Positions 43,663 through 52,681 of a stretch of 64,000 nt of DNA are shown one piece after another. This DNA comes from Roseibium sediminicola. GTDB lineage: Bacteria; Pseudomonadota; Alphaproteobacteria; Rhizobiales; Stappiaceae. A program made the position numbers and the translations under genes. The stretch is taken from positions 124,001 through 188,000 of the forward strand of contig NZ_JALNMJ010000012.1 of assembly GCF_023156505.1 (NCBI RefSeq), read 5' to 3'. A model generated the notes under the pieces. It ran no database searches. It was given only the letters and a program-made list of their open reading frames with translations, and was not told the origin of the DNA. The stretch's first letter is position 1; each line of letters opens with the position of its first letter.

Positions 43663-44648
43663 TGCTGAAGGCACGATCCCTGCCGAAGGCGCTGCAAGGC
43701 CTGAGACTGCCGGCCGTGGCCGCACCGCTGTTCATCGTCTCCTGTCCCGATCTGGTCATTGCCCAGTGCAAGGCGGGCATCATCGGCAGCTTTCCGGCGC
43801 TGAATGCCCGCGACGAACCGGACGGTCCGGTGATGCTGGAAGTCTGGCTGCGAGAGATCACCGAGGCACTCGACAAACACAATCAGGCCCATCCGGACAC
43901 TCCGGCCGCGCCCTTTGCGGTCAACCAGATCGTGCACCGCTCCAACGAGCGCCTGGAACGCGATATCGAGATTTGCGCCCGCTGGAAGGTGCCCATCTGG
44001 ATCACTTCAATGGGTGCGCGGGTCGATGTCAACGAGGCGGCGCACGCCTGCGGCGGCATTGCGCTCCATGACGTCATCAACAACACCTATGCCCGAAAGG
44101 CGGTCGAAAAAGGCGCCGACGGGCTGATCGCGGTCGCGGCGGGCGCCGGCGGCCATGGCGGCCCGCAATCGCCCTTTGCCCTAGTGCGCGAGATCCGGGA
44201 ATGGTTTGACGGCCCGCTGCTGCTGGGTGGCGCCGTTTCCACCGGCGAGGCGCTCTTGGCGGCCCGGGTGCTCGGTGCCGATTTCGGCTATGTCGGCTCG
44301 CCCTTCGTGGCGACCGACGAGGCCAACGCGGACAAGACCTACAAGGAGATGATGGTGGTGGCCGGCGCCGAGGACGTGCTCACATCCTCGCTCTTCACCG
44401 GCCATCCGGCGAACTATCTCAAGGGCTCAATCCGGAACGTCGGCCTCGACCCGGACAATCTGCCGGACAGCTGGGAGGTCAGCGTGATGCCCGACGACAG
44501 CCCGAAGCCGAAAGCATGGCGCGAGATCTGGGGTGCTGGGCAGGGCATTGGCGCGATCAAATCCGTTGGCCCTGCCGCCGCAGTGGTCGACCGCCTCGAA
44601 ACCGAATACCGCGCCGCGTGCCAGCGCCTGCGCGACGAAATCTGCTAG
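43662..44648 (+). CDS. Nitronate monooxygenase-like FMN protein
   Basis: A 328-residue TIM-barrel flavoprotein of the nitronate monooxygenase/enoyl-ACP reductase II family. VAAGAGGHGGPQSPFALVRE near residue 153 contains the conserved histidine and FMN-phosphate glycine cluster, and LLLGGAVSTGEALLAARVLG near 186 completes the phosphate site. In acyl-CoA operons such proteins may oxidise or detoxify nitro or branched acyl groups; true nitronate activity is unproven here. It is embedded between MaoC and the acyl-CoA dehydrogenase. Confidence 0.82.
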   Translation: MLKARSLPKALQGLRLPAVAAPLFIVSCPDLVIAQCKAGIIGSFPALNARDEPDGPVMLEVWLREITEALDKHNQAHPDTPAAPFAVNQIVHRSNERLERDIEICARWKVPIWITSMGARVDVNEAAHACGGIALHDVINNTYARKAVEKGADGLIAVAAGAGGHGGPQSPFALVREIREWFDGPLLLGGAVSTGEALLAARVLGADFGYVGSPFVATDEANADKTYKEMMVVAGAEDVLTSSLFTGHPANYLKGSIRNVGLDPDNLPDSWEVSVMPDDSPKPKAWREIWGAGQGIGAIKSVGPAAAVVDRLETEYRAACQRLRDEIC

Positions 44649-44657
44649 GGGGATCTG

Positions 44658-45893
44658 ATGGATCTTGGAATATCCGACAAGGTTGCGCCGCTGATCGATC
44701 AGGTCCGCCGGATGGTCGAGACCGAGATCGCGCCGCTCGATCAGGAATATCATGAGGAAGTCGGCAAGCACCCGTCCGGCGACCGTTTCCAGATGACCGA
44801 CCGGCAGCGGGAGATCCTCGACAGCCTCAAGGCCAAAGCCAAGGAGCGCGGTCTCTGGAATTTTTGGCTGACGGACAGCGACAAGGGCTTCGGGCTTTCG
44901 ACCGTCGAATACGCCTATCTCGCCGAGGAAATGGGCAAAGTCGGCATTGCCGCGGAAGTCTTCAATTGCAACGCGCCGGACACCGGCAACATGGAGGTGC
45001 TGGAGCGCTACGGCACCGAGGCCCACAAGGACCGCTGGCTGAAACCGCTGCTGAACGGTGACATCCGTTCCGCCTATCTGATGACCGAGCCGGACGTGGC
45101 TTCCTCAGACGCTACCAATATTGCGCTTACCGGGAGGAAGGATGGCGAAAGCTGGGTGCTCGACGGTGACAAATGGTGGGCGACAGGCGCCGGCGATCCG
45201 CGCTGTGCGCTTTATATCGTCATGGCTGCGACGGACCCGGAGGCGCACAAGCACAGCCGCCATTCCATGTTCCTGGTACCGGCCGACGCGCCCGGCATCG
45301 AGGTTCTGAGGCCGATGCATGTCTTTGGCGCCGATGATGCGCCGCACGGCCATATGCATATCCGCTTCACCAATGTCCGCGTGCCGCAGGAAGATCTGGT
45401 GCTCGGCGAGGGCCGTGGTTTCGAAGTCGCCCAGGGTCGGCTCGGCCCGGGCCGCATCCATCACTGCATGCGTGCCATTGGCCAGGCGGAAAAGGCGCTG
45501 GAGATGTTGTGCCAGCGGGCCATGTCGCGGGAGGCCTTCGGCAAGAAGCTGATGGATCTCGGCGCCAATTACGACATCATCGCCAATGCGCGCATGGAGA
45601 TCGAAATGGCCCGCCTGCTGTGCCTGAAGGCCGCCTGGGTCATGGACACGCAGGGCACGCGCGCCGCCCAGCCCTGGATCAGCCAGATCAAGGTGGTCGC
45701 GCCGCTGACGGCGCTGAAGGTGGTCGACGAGGCCATGCAGGTTCATGGCGCCGCCGGCATCAGCCAGGACTTTCCACTCGCCGCCATGTGGACCCATCTG
45801 CGCACGCTTCGCTTCGCCGACGGCCCGGACGCGGTCCACCGCCGCCAGGTCGCCCGCACGGAGCTTCGGAAGTATTCCAACGGGAAGCTGTGA
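44658..45893 (+). CDS. Acyl-CoA dehydrogenase (ACAD10/11-like)
   Basis: A 411-residue flavoenzyme. SAYLMTEPDVASSDATNIAL near 136 is the FAD motif and WWATGAGDPRCALYIVMAAT near 173 the core strand. QGRLGPGRIHHCMRAIGQAE near 258 and the end motif MQVHGAAGISQDFPLAAMW near 360 are typical of ACAD10/11-type enzymes. It introduces a double bond into an acyl-CoA, passing electrons to ETF. The phosphotransferase downstream matches the partner domain fused to this enzyme in animal ACAD10/11, which acts on 4-hydroxyacyl-CoAs. Confidence 0.88.
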   Translation: MDLGISDKVAPLIDQVRRMVETEIAPLDQEYHEEVGKHPSGDRFQMTDRQREILDSLKAKAKERGLWNFWLTDSDKGFGLSTVEYAYLAEEMGKVGIAAEVFNCNAPDTGNMEVLERYGTEAHKDRWLKPLLNGDIRSAYLMTEPDVASSDATNIALTGRKDGESWVLDGDKWWATGAGDPRCALYIVMAATDPEAHKHSRHSMFLVPADAPGIEVLRPMHVFGADDAPHGHMHIRFTNVRVPQEDLVLGEGRGFEVAQGRLGPGRIHHCMRAIGQAEKALEMLCQRAMSREAFGKKLMDLGANYDIIANARMEIEMARLLCLKAAWVMDTQGTRAAQPWISQIKVVAPLTALKVVDEAMQVHGAAGISQDFPLAAMWTHLRTLRFADGPDAVHRRQVARTELRKYSNGKL

Positions 45894-45958
45894 TGGTGGT
45901 TGCTCCTTCTTCTTCTGGACCTGCACCGCCCACCTGCAGCCTCGCCTCACTCAACATC

Positions 45959-46063
45959 GTCATCCTGAGGAGCCGCGATAGCGGCGTCTCGAAGGATCTG
46001 CCGCTTGTCCTGGAATTTGCCGCCGATCCTTCGAGACAGCGCTGCGCGCTTCCTCAGGATGAC
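45959..46063. repeat. 105-bp palindromic intergenic repeat, family B, copy 2
   Basis: Begins GTCATCCTGAGGA and ends with its exact complement at 46063, with nested CTCGAAGGAT and ATCCTTCGAG arms. Same length, ends and nesting as 4663-4767, while the loop-proximal sequence differs. It lies between the acyl-CoA dehydrogenase and phosphotransferase genes, both rightward. Confidence 0.8.
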
Positions 46064-46119
46064 GGAGGGGGGAGGAGAGGCACTGAGCAGGGTAACGTCG
46101 TGGCCGGAGGCCGCCACCC

Positions 46120-47151
46120 ATGACCGCCTCCGGACAAGACCTCGATCTTTCCTCCCTCACCTCCTGGCTGGAGCAAAACCTGCCGGGCTTCAAAGGGCCG
46201 CTCATTGCCGAAAAATTCAACCGCGGCCAGTCCAACCCGACCTTCCGGCTGAAAGCCGCCTCGGGCGACTATGTCCTGCGCCGCAAGCCGCCTGGCGTGC
46301 TTCTGAAATCAGCCCATGCTGTCGACCGGGAATTTCGGGTGCAAAAGGCGCTGGCTGGTTCCGATGTTCCCGTCGCGAAGATGCATGTGCTCTGCGAGGA
46401 CGACAGCGTCATCGGCTCGGCCTTCTACATCATGGACCTGGTCCGGGGCCGCAATTTCGACGACCCACGTGTGCCGGACGTCGATGCGGTGACACGGCGC
46501 GGCCTCTATGACGAGATGAACCGGGTGCTCGCCGCCATTCACGGCATTGACCTTGAGGCGCGTGGCCTTGCCGACTTTGGACCCTCCGGAAACTACTATC
46601 GTCGCCAGATCGACCGCTGGACCAAACAGTACCGGGCCAGCGAAACCGGCACCATTCCGGCAATGGACGAGCTGATCGACTGGCTCGATCAAAACGTTCC
46701 GCAAGACGACGGCCGGCGCACTTTGGTTCACGGCGACTACCGCATCGACAATCTGCTCTTTGCCGAAGAAAGTCCGGCCTGTGTTGCTGTGCTCGACTGG
46801 GAACTCTCCACCATCGGTCATCCTTTCGCCGATCTCGCCGCGCTGATCATGCAGTGGCAGCGGCCGCCGGGCACCGAGGGCCGCGGGCTTGCCGGAGTTG
46901 ACCGCAAGACACTCGGCATTCCGGACGACCAGGTCTTCCTCGACGCCTACTGTGCCCGCATGGGGCTCCCGGGCATCGCGGAGTTCGGCTTCTACCTCGC
47001 ATTTGCCTTCTTCCGCATGGGAGCGATCCTGCAGGGCGTGAAAAAACGCGCGCTGGACGGCAATGCCTCCAATCCGGATCTGGGCCTGAGGCTGGGGGCA
47101 AGCGTGCCGGAGTATGCCGCCGGGGGGCTGGAAGCGGCGAAGTCGGTTTAG
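46120..47151 (+). CDS. APH-family phosphotransferase (ACAD10-type kinase)
   Basis: A 343-residue aminoglycoside-phosphotransferase-fold kinase. FNRGQSNPTFRLKAASGDYV near 29 forms the nucleotide loop, LVHGDYRIDNLLF near 204 holds the catalytic aspartate, and AVLDWELSTIGHPFADLA near 223 the metal-binding aspartate. Next to an ACAD10/11-like dehydrogenase, it probably phosphorylates 4-hydroxyacyl-CoA, as the kinase domain of ACAD10/11 does. Antibiotic resistance is unlikely from context. Confidence 0.85.
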   Translation: MTASGQDLDLSSLTSWLEQNLPGFKGPLIAEKFNRGQSNPTFRLKAASGDYVLRRKPPGVLLKSAHAVDREFRVQKALAGSDVPVAKMHVLCEDDSVIGSAFYIMDLVRGRNFDDPRVPDVDAVTRRGLYDEMNRVLAAIHGIDLEARGLADFGPSGNYYRRQIDRWTKQYRASETGTIPAMDELIDWLDQNVPQDDGRRTLVHGDYRIDNLLFAEESPACVAVLDWELSTIGHPFADLAALIMQWQRPPGTEGRGLAGVDRKTLGIPDDQVFLDAYCARMGLPGIAEFGFYLAFAFFRMGAILQGVKKRALDGNASNPDLGLRLGASVPEYAAGGLEAAKSV

Positions 47152-47207
47152 TCGGGAACCATTGATGTTACAGTTGTAGGTATAAAAAACCGAAAAACCT
47201 AACCGTT

Positions 47208-47324
47208 GTCATCTCGGGCGGAGCAAAGCGAAGACCCGGGACCCGGTAAACGCAAGCTTGGGAAAAAACCCCGGACGCTGCGGCGTATTGGGTCCCGGTC
47301 TTGGCTGCGCCAAACCGGGATGAC
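47208..47324. repeat. Palindromic intergenic repeat, family A, copy 2
   Basis: About 117 bases between the convergent phosphotransferase and FadJ-like genes. It starts GTCATCTCGGGCG and ends CCGGGATGAC, with ACCCGGGACCCGG and GGGTCCCGGTC inside, so ends and inner blocks match 3166-3309. Confidence 0.7.
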
Positions 47325-47362
47325 AAGCCGGGAGTGAGGTGCCGGAAACATAAGGCGAAGGG

Positions 47363-49477
47363 TTATCCCCGCGCATTCATCTCCGCAAACGTTTCCCCGC
47401 TCGCGGCCATCTTCCGCAGCAGCTCCGGCACCTTCCAGTAATAGCCGTCTTCCTTGGCGTAGTCCTCGATGCGCCGCACCAGGTCCGCCGCTCCGATGAC
47501 GTCCGCCGTGTGCATCGGCCCACCGCGGAAACGGGGGAAGCCGTAACCATTCAGGAAGACCGCGTCGATGTCGATCGGCCGGAGCGCGATGCCTTCTTCC
47601 AGGACACGGGTGCCTTCGGCGATCATCGCGGTCATGAAACGGCTGACGATCTCTTCCGGGGTGAAGCTGCGCGGGCGCACGCCGGCCTTCTCCCGCTCAG
47701 CGTCGATGATCGCGAGCGCGTCTGGATTGGGCCTGGGGCCCTCGTCGTCATAGATATAAAAACCTTGACCGGTCTTGCGGCCGAACCAGCCGTTTTCGCA
47801 GATCCGGTCGGCGATCGGGATATAGCGCTCCTCGGCCGGGCGGGTTGCCGCGCGCCGCTTGTTGGCGGCCCAGCTGATATCGAGGCCGGCGAGATCGGCG
47901 ACCTGGTAAGGGCCCATGGCAAAGCCGAAACCGCGCATGGCCGTGTCGATCTCTTCCGGCGAGGCGCCGTCCATCATCATGTAGTCGGCGGCCTTCTTGT
48001 AGAAGGTCATGATGCGGTTGCCGATGAAGCCGTCGCAGACGCCGGAACGCACCGCGATCTTCTTGAGCTTCTTGGCAAGCGCGAAGCCGGTTGCGACCAC
48101 TTCCGGGGCGGTCTTGTCGGCAACCACCACTTCCAGAAGGCGCATCACATGGGCGGGCGAAAAGAAATGCAGGCCGATCACGTCCGCTGGCCGGGAGGTG
48201 GTGGCGGCGATGTCGTTGATGTCGAGATAGGAGGTGTTGGAGGCCAGCACCGCGCCCTGTTTGCAGACCTTGTCCAGGGTTCCGAAAATCTCGCGCTTGA
48301 CGCTCATTTCCTCGAACACGGCCTCAATCACCAGATCAACGTCGCTGAGGGCGGTAAGATCCGTGGACGTGCTCAGTTTCGAGGACAGAATTTCCTCGCG
48401 CCCGTCCGTGCTCAGCTTGCCGCGCTTGACGGCCCCGTCGAGGTTTTTGGCAATCGTGTCCGTGCCCCGGTCGAGGCCGGCTTGATCGCGTTCGGTCAGG
48501 GTGACGGGCAGACCGGCCAGCAGCGCCGCCGTGGCGATACCCGATCCCATGGTGCCGCCGCCGATGACGCCGATGGCCTGAATATCGCGCGGTTCGGCCG
48601 AGGCCTCGGGAACCTTGGCAACCGCCCGTTCGGAGAAAAACGCATGGATCAGGCCGGCGCGCTGGGGGCTGTCCATGCAGGCGTTGTAGAGCCGGCGCTC
48701 CTCCGCCATGCCCTCCTTGATAGGCAGATGGCAGGCAGCGACCGCGTCGACGCATTTATGCGGCGAGAACAGTTGCGCCTGCGTTTTGGCGAGCTTGGCG
48801 CGCATCGCTTCGAGGGCGGCTTGGTCCGGTGCGGCTTCGATTTCCCCGGTCTTGCGGCGGGGCAGGGTTCCGGACACCAGATCCTCCGCGGCGCTGAGGG
48901 CGACTTCACGCGGATCGCCTTCGGCTATGCGGTCGATCAGGCCGTTCTCCAGCGCATCCTGCGTCGAGACCGGTTTGCCGGACGTGATCATCTCAAGCGC
49001 GAAGGCAACGCCGGCAAGCCGGGGCGCCCGCTGGGTGCCGCCGGCGCCGGGCAGAATGCCGAGCGTGACTTCCGGCAGACCGACCTTGGTGCCCTTGAGC
49101 GCGACGCGTGCGTGGCAGGACAGGGCGACTTCCAGCCCTCCGCCGAGCGTGGTGCCGTGCAGGACGCAGACAATCGGCTTTTCGCTGTCTTCGATGAAAT
49201 TGCACAGCTCCGGCAGCCACGGATCCTGCGGCGGCTTGCCGAATTCGCGGATATCGGCGCCGGCGATGAAGGTGCGGCCCTTTCCGTAAAGCGCGATCAC
49301 CTCGACATCCACGCGCTGCTGCAAGGTTTCGACGGCCTGCCACAGGCCGGAGCGCACGGCATGGGAAGCAGCGTTGACCGGCGGATTGTCCAGCGCAATC
49401 AGGCCGATCTTGCCGATGATTTCAATGGAAACAACGTCATTGACGGCGTTGGCGCCGGCAAGGGTGTCAGATGGCAT
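47363..49477 (-). CDS. 3-hydroxyacyl-CoA dehydrogenase/enoyl-CoA hydratase (FadJ/FadB-like)
   Basis: A 704-residue bifunctional beta-oxidation enzyme. The N-terminal crotonase domain (1-190) has GTTLGGGLEVALSCHARVAL and PEVTLGILPGAGGTQRAPRL, each with an acidic catalytic residue. The dehydrogenase NAD motif IGVIGGGTMGSGIATAALLA is near 299, and FFSPAHVMRLLEVV and GFIGNRIM follow. It catalyses hydration and oxidation of acyl-CoAs. It is transcribed towards the acyl-CoA cassette but functionally completes it; the thiolase is not in the window. Close to FadJ in length. Confidence 0.9.
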   Translation of the reverse strand: MPSDTLAGANAVNDVVSIEIIGKIGLIALDNPPVNAASHAVRSGLWQAVETLQQRVDVEVIALYGKGRTFIAGADIREFGKPPQDPWLPELCNFIEDSEKPIVCVLHGTTLGGGLEVALSCHARVALKGTKVGLPEVTLGILPGAGGTQRAPRLAGVAFALEMITSGKPVSTQDALENGLIDRIAEGDPREVALSAAEDLVSGTLPRRKTGEIEAAPDQAALEAMRAKLAKTQAQLFSPHKCVDAVAACHLPIKEGMAEERRLYNACMDSPQRAGLIHAFFSERAVAKVPEASAEPRDIQAIGVIGGGTMGSGIATAALLAGLPVTLTERDQAGLDRGTDTIAKNLDGAVKRGKLSTDGREEILSSKLSTSTDLTALSDVDLVIEAVFEEMSVKREIFGTLDKVCKQGAVLASNTSYLDINDIAATTSRPADVIGLHFFSPAHVMRLLEVVVADKTAPEVVATGFALAKKLKKIAVRSGVCDGFIGNRIMTFYKKAADYMMMDGASPEEIDTAMRGFGFAMGPYQVADLAGLDISWAANKRRAATRPAEERYIPIADRICENGWFGRKTGQGFYIYDDEGPRPNPDALAIIDAEREKAGVRPRSFTPEEIVSRFMTAMIAEGTRVLEEGIALRPIDIDAVFLNGYGFPRFRGGPMHTADVIGAADLVRRIEDYAKEDGYYWKVPELLRKMAASGETFAEMNARG

Positions 49478-49590
49478 GAAGTCCTCCCAGGGCCGCTTCG
49501 GATGAGCGGATTCGTGGCCGGATTGTCAATTCTAAGGAAGGCTTGTCAAGCTGTCCGAAAAGGCCAACCGGCGATGTTCAGGATTGGCGA

Positions 49591-50055
49591 TCAGGGTTTT
49601 GGCGGCGCTTTGGGCGTGAACGCGCAGCGATCCGGTTTCACATCTACGAGAGCTGTGCCGTCCAGGCAGTCGAGGCCGCGCACGGTGAGGATCGGACCGT
49701 CGACCGCAACAAGCGTTACCAGCGAGGTGCCGATCGGATTTGGCCGGACCGGCGAGCGCAGGGCGAAGGTGCCGAAGGTGCTGTCGCTGTGGCCCGGGTT
49801 TTGAACCACCAGGTCGCGCCGTGCCCGGTCCAGCCAGTAAAGCAGTTCGATCCGCTCGTAATCCTCGATGCCTTTGAGTGCCGGCACCCAGGGCTCGAAG
49901 ATTTCGACACGGCACTCCGGGCCGTCCGGCTTGCCCTGGCGCGGGCAGTCCTTGCGGTCTGTCCACGGCGTGTGGATCCGGCCGATGAAATAGAGACGGG
50001 CATCGTCCGGGTTCGGCACCGGAACCCTGATCTCATGCGGTCGGATATCGGTCAT
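49591..50055 (-). CDS. TrmO/TsaA-like tRNA methyltransferase-domain protein
   Basis: A 154-residue UPF0066 protein. The family signature FGTFALRSPVRPNPIGTSLV (near residues 93-112) and the N-terminal YFIGRIHTPW are clear. TrmO uses this beta-barrel domain to N6-methylate t6A37 of tRNA with SAM; E. coli TrmO has an extra C-terminal domain that is absent here. It follows the regulator gene by 23 bases in the same direction. The exact activity of this short form is unproven. Confidence 0.82.
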   Translation of the reverse strand: MTDIRPHEIRVPVPNPDDARLYFIGRIHTPWTDRKDCPRQGKPDGPECRVEIFEPWVPALKGIEDYERIELLYWLDRARRDLVVQNPGHSDSTFGTFALRSPVRPNPIGTSLVTLVAVDGPILTVRGLDCLDGTALVDVKPDRCAFTPKAPPKP

Positions 50056-50078
50056 ATCGTTTGTTCCAAATCAGTACC

Positions 50079-50960
50079 TCAGGGCGACAGCCAGCGGACG
50101 GCGCCGTGATGGTTAAGGTCATAGCCGCCAAGGGCTGCCGCCTTGTCGGCAAAGTCCTGGCTGCGCATGAAGGCAAATAGCCGTTGAAGCGGTTCGGTGA
50201 AATAGGCCTTGCGGTCCACCAGCAGGTCGAACTGTTCCTCGACCAGCGGCAGAAAGGTCAGCCGGAAGGGTTTGGCCATGGTCTCCAGCCCGAGCGCGGC
50301 GTCGGCCTCGCCGCCGGCGACCGCGGCGGCGGCATCGTTTTCGGTATGGGCCGGGCTCTTGGCGCAGGCCAGATCGGCTTCGCTGAGGCCGGCCTCCTCG
50401 AGCAGGCGGGCAAACAGAAGGGCGGTGCCCGCACCGGACTGGCGCAAGGCGATCCGTTTGCCTTTGAGATCGGCCACGGACCGGATGCTTGCCGAGGCTT
50501 CTTGCGAGATCAGCAAGCCGCGCTTGCGCGTCGCAAAGGCGATCAGTACGGCGTTCCGCAGTCCGTTTTGGTTGACGGTGCCGATGTTCCAGCCGGTTTC
50601 CTCGGGCAGGTGCAGACCGGCCAGGGCCGCGGCCCCGGTCTCGAACTGGTGCAGGCCGTCCGCGCTGCCGTTGCAAAGCGTTGCCAGCCCGCAACCGGAG
50701 GCGTGGATTGCCCAGTCGAGCAGCGGGTCGTGCGATCCGGCGAGCACATTAGGACGCTCGGTACCGGAAACGCCGTCCGTACCTTCGATCCAGGCTTTCA
50801 GCTCCTGAGCGGGAAACAGCAGTTTTCCGGTGATACGCCGGTGCGGGATCTCGTCGGCGGCCGCCAGGTCGTAGACCTTGCGCTCCTTGACCCTGAGCAG
50901 GTCGGCGACTTCCTTTGTGGTCAGAAATTGCGGCTGGCCGGCGTCCGGGTGTTTCAACAT
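50079..50960 (-). CDS. Excisionase-type HTH regulator with substrate-binding domain
   Basis: A 293-residue protein. Residues 10-60 form a MerR/excisionase-like helix-turn-helix (LTTKEVADLLRVKERKVYDL, then IPHRRITGKLLFPAQELKAW). The rest is a periplasmic-binding-protein-like domain (PBP_like, PF12727 type; SVADLKGKRIALRQSGAGTA near 160). Such proteins are thought to sense molybdate, tungstate or other small ligands. It is divergent from a Pot-type ABC importer 544 bases away and may regulate it; the ligand is unknown. Confidence 0.8.
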   Translation of the reverse strand: MLKHPDAGQPQFLTTKEVADLLRVKERKVYDLAAADEIPHRRITGKLLFPAQELKAWIEGTDGVSGTERPNVLAGSHDPLLDWAIHASGCGLATLCNGSADGLHQFETGAAALAGLHLPEETGWNIGTVNQNGLRNAVLIAFATRKRGLLISQEASASIRSVADLKGKRIALRQSGAGTALLFARLLEEAGLSEADLACAKSPAHTENDAAAAVAGGEADAALGLETMAKPFRLTFLPLVEEQFDLLVDRKAYFTEPLQRLFAFMRSQDFADKAAALGGYDLNHHGAVRWLSP

Positions 50961-51504
50961 GTTGGCAATCGTCTCTCTTTGGAATCCGGCGAGTCACGCC
51001 CGCAGACCCGGATTCCATCTTTGGTCAGGAACTTAGCGGAGGTTGCGGGGGCTGCACAAGATCATCGCGACCAAGCGCCGGAAGCGGAACTTTTTTGCGG
51101 AGGACTGCTGCGGTCCGGAAAAGGCTGCCCGAATTACCGGTGACGCAACGACACCATTTCGTGACGCACTTGCGCAGTAGCGGTCAGTAAACAGGGATCA
51201 TTCTATTTGAGACAGGTTTAAAGCCAACGACACTGTGCACGAAAACTACCGCGCCCCGGGGAAGATAATCTTTTCCCTGGGGTGTTCGTGTTGAGTAAAA
51301 AATTCCCGCCTATATCGCGTTGCAAAATATTCAGCCGGTAGCTGACTAAAAAATATACATTTTTTTGCATTGCCCCCTTTCCATGATGAAGCAATTTTGT
51401 TTTTCTATGCGCAACCGCGCTGGCCGGCTGCTCGGCGAGGCGAAAGCTTCCCGAGCGGTTTACGGGTGTGTGCTCAATAATAATGAACCAGACTTGGGGA
51501 CAAT
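50961..51504. other. Long leader/promoter region before the Pot-type operon
   Basis: 544 bases with no convincing gene, unusually AT-rich after 51300. It contains a stem-loop (CCCCGGGGAA at 51254-51263 with a near-perfect complement at 51273-51282, nine-base loop) and an A6/T7 tract at 51348-51366. These may be regulatory, but no known riboswitch was recognised. Confidence 0.5.
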
Positions 51505-52599
51505 ATGGCGAATACACGGGGCGCTGCTGTTAAGTATGACAGCGTTCAAAAGAGCTATGACGGCGAAAGCCTGGTCGTAAAGAACCTCAACCTCGATATC
51601 CCGCCGGGCGAATTCCTGACCATGCTCGGGCCGTCCGGATCCGGAAAGACAACCTGCCTGATGATGCTGGCGGGTTTCGAACCGGCCACGCACGGCGAGA
51701 TCTATCTCAACGATCGTCCGATCAACAACGTGCCGCCGCACAAGCGCGGCATCGGCATGGTATTCCAGAACTACGCGCTGTTCCCGCACATGACTGTCGC
51801 GGAAAACCTGGCGTTTCCGCTGCAGGTCCGCAATGTCGGCAAGGCGGATCAGGAAGCCAAGGTCAAGCGTGCACTGGAAATGGTCGAGCTGGGTGCCTTC
51901 GGCAACCGCCGTCCGGCACAATTGTCCGGCGGTCAGCAGCAGCGTGTCGCGGTCGCCCGCGCCCTGGTGTTCGATCCGGAACTGGTTCTGATGGATGAGC
52001 CGCTCGGCGCGCTCGACAAGCAGCTGCGCGAGCAGATGCAGTATGAAATCAAGCACATTCACGAGAATCTGGGCGTGACAGTGGTCTATGTCACCCACGA
52101 CCAGACCGAGGCTCTGACCATGTCGGACCGGGTGGCCGTCTTCAATGACGGCGTCATCCAGCAGCTGTCGACGCCGGACGATCTCTACGAGGACCCGCAG
52201 AATTCCTTCGTTGCCCAGTTCATCGGCGAGAACAACAAGCTGGACGGCAAGGTGGTCGACATCCAGGGTGAGGAATGCCTCGTTGAACTGGATGACGGCA
52301 CCAAGCTGAAGGCCGACAAGGTCAACGTCAACGCCGTCGGTGACAGGACAACCCTGTCGCTGCGGCCGGAGCGGGTCGAGTTCGACACGACTGACGACAT
52401 GGACAATCTGGTCAATGGCCGGATTGAGGAACTCATCTATCTCGGCGACCACATTCGCGTTCGCATGAATGTCGCCGGCAATGACGAGTTCATCATCAAG
52501 GTTCGCAACCGCGGAGAGAAGCGCAAGCTGGATGTCGGCGAAACAGTCCGTGTGGGCTGGGCGCTGAACGACTGCAAAGCGCTCGACGCGGCTGGCTGA
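51505..52599 (+). CDS. Pot-type ABC transporter ATP-binding protein
   Basis: A 364-residue ATPase of the spermidine/putrescine class. Walker A GPSGSGKTT lies near residue 42, GMVFQNYALFPHMTVAENLA near 90, the signature LSGGQQQRVAVARAL near 139, Walker B VLMDEPLGALD near 160, and VYVTHDQTEALTMSDRV near 193. A TOBE domain from about 270 follows. First gene of a four-gene importer operon. The Pot family also carries other cationic solutes, so polyamine, opine-like or creatine transport are all possible. Confidence 0.9.
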   Translation: MANTRGAAVKYDSVQKSYDGESLVVKNLNLDIPPGEFLTMLGPSGSGKTTCLMMLAGFEPATHGEIYLNDRPINNVPPHKRGIGMVFQNYALFPHMTVAENLAFPLQVRNVGKADQEAKVKRALEMVELGAFGNRRPAQLSGGQQQRVAVARALVFDPELVLMDEPLGALDKQLREQMQYEIKHIHENLGVTVVYVTHDQTEALTMSDRVAVFNDGVIQQLSTPDDLYEDPQNSFVAQFIGENNKLDGKVVDIQGEECLVELDDGTKLKADKVNVNAVGDRTTLSLRPERVEFDTTDDMDNLVNGRIEELIYLGDHIRVRMNVAGNDEFIIKVRNRGEKRKLDVGETVRVGWALNDCKALDAAG

Positions 52600-52681
52600 A
52601 TTCGCGCGGCGGCTGGTTCGCGGCCGCCAGCGATAACGACGGAAGCAATCCGTTCAATCCTAAAAGAGGGAGCTAACTCAA

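Noticed and set aside
46120-47151. Aminoglycoside resistance gene
   Set aside because: The APH fold is present but the gene lies beside an ACAD10-type dehydrogenase, matching the acyl-CoA kinase role.
47510-49804. 764-residue open frame on the plus strand
   Set aside because: Mirror of the FadJ-like gene, whose motifs are intact on the minus strand; no recognisable protein features.
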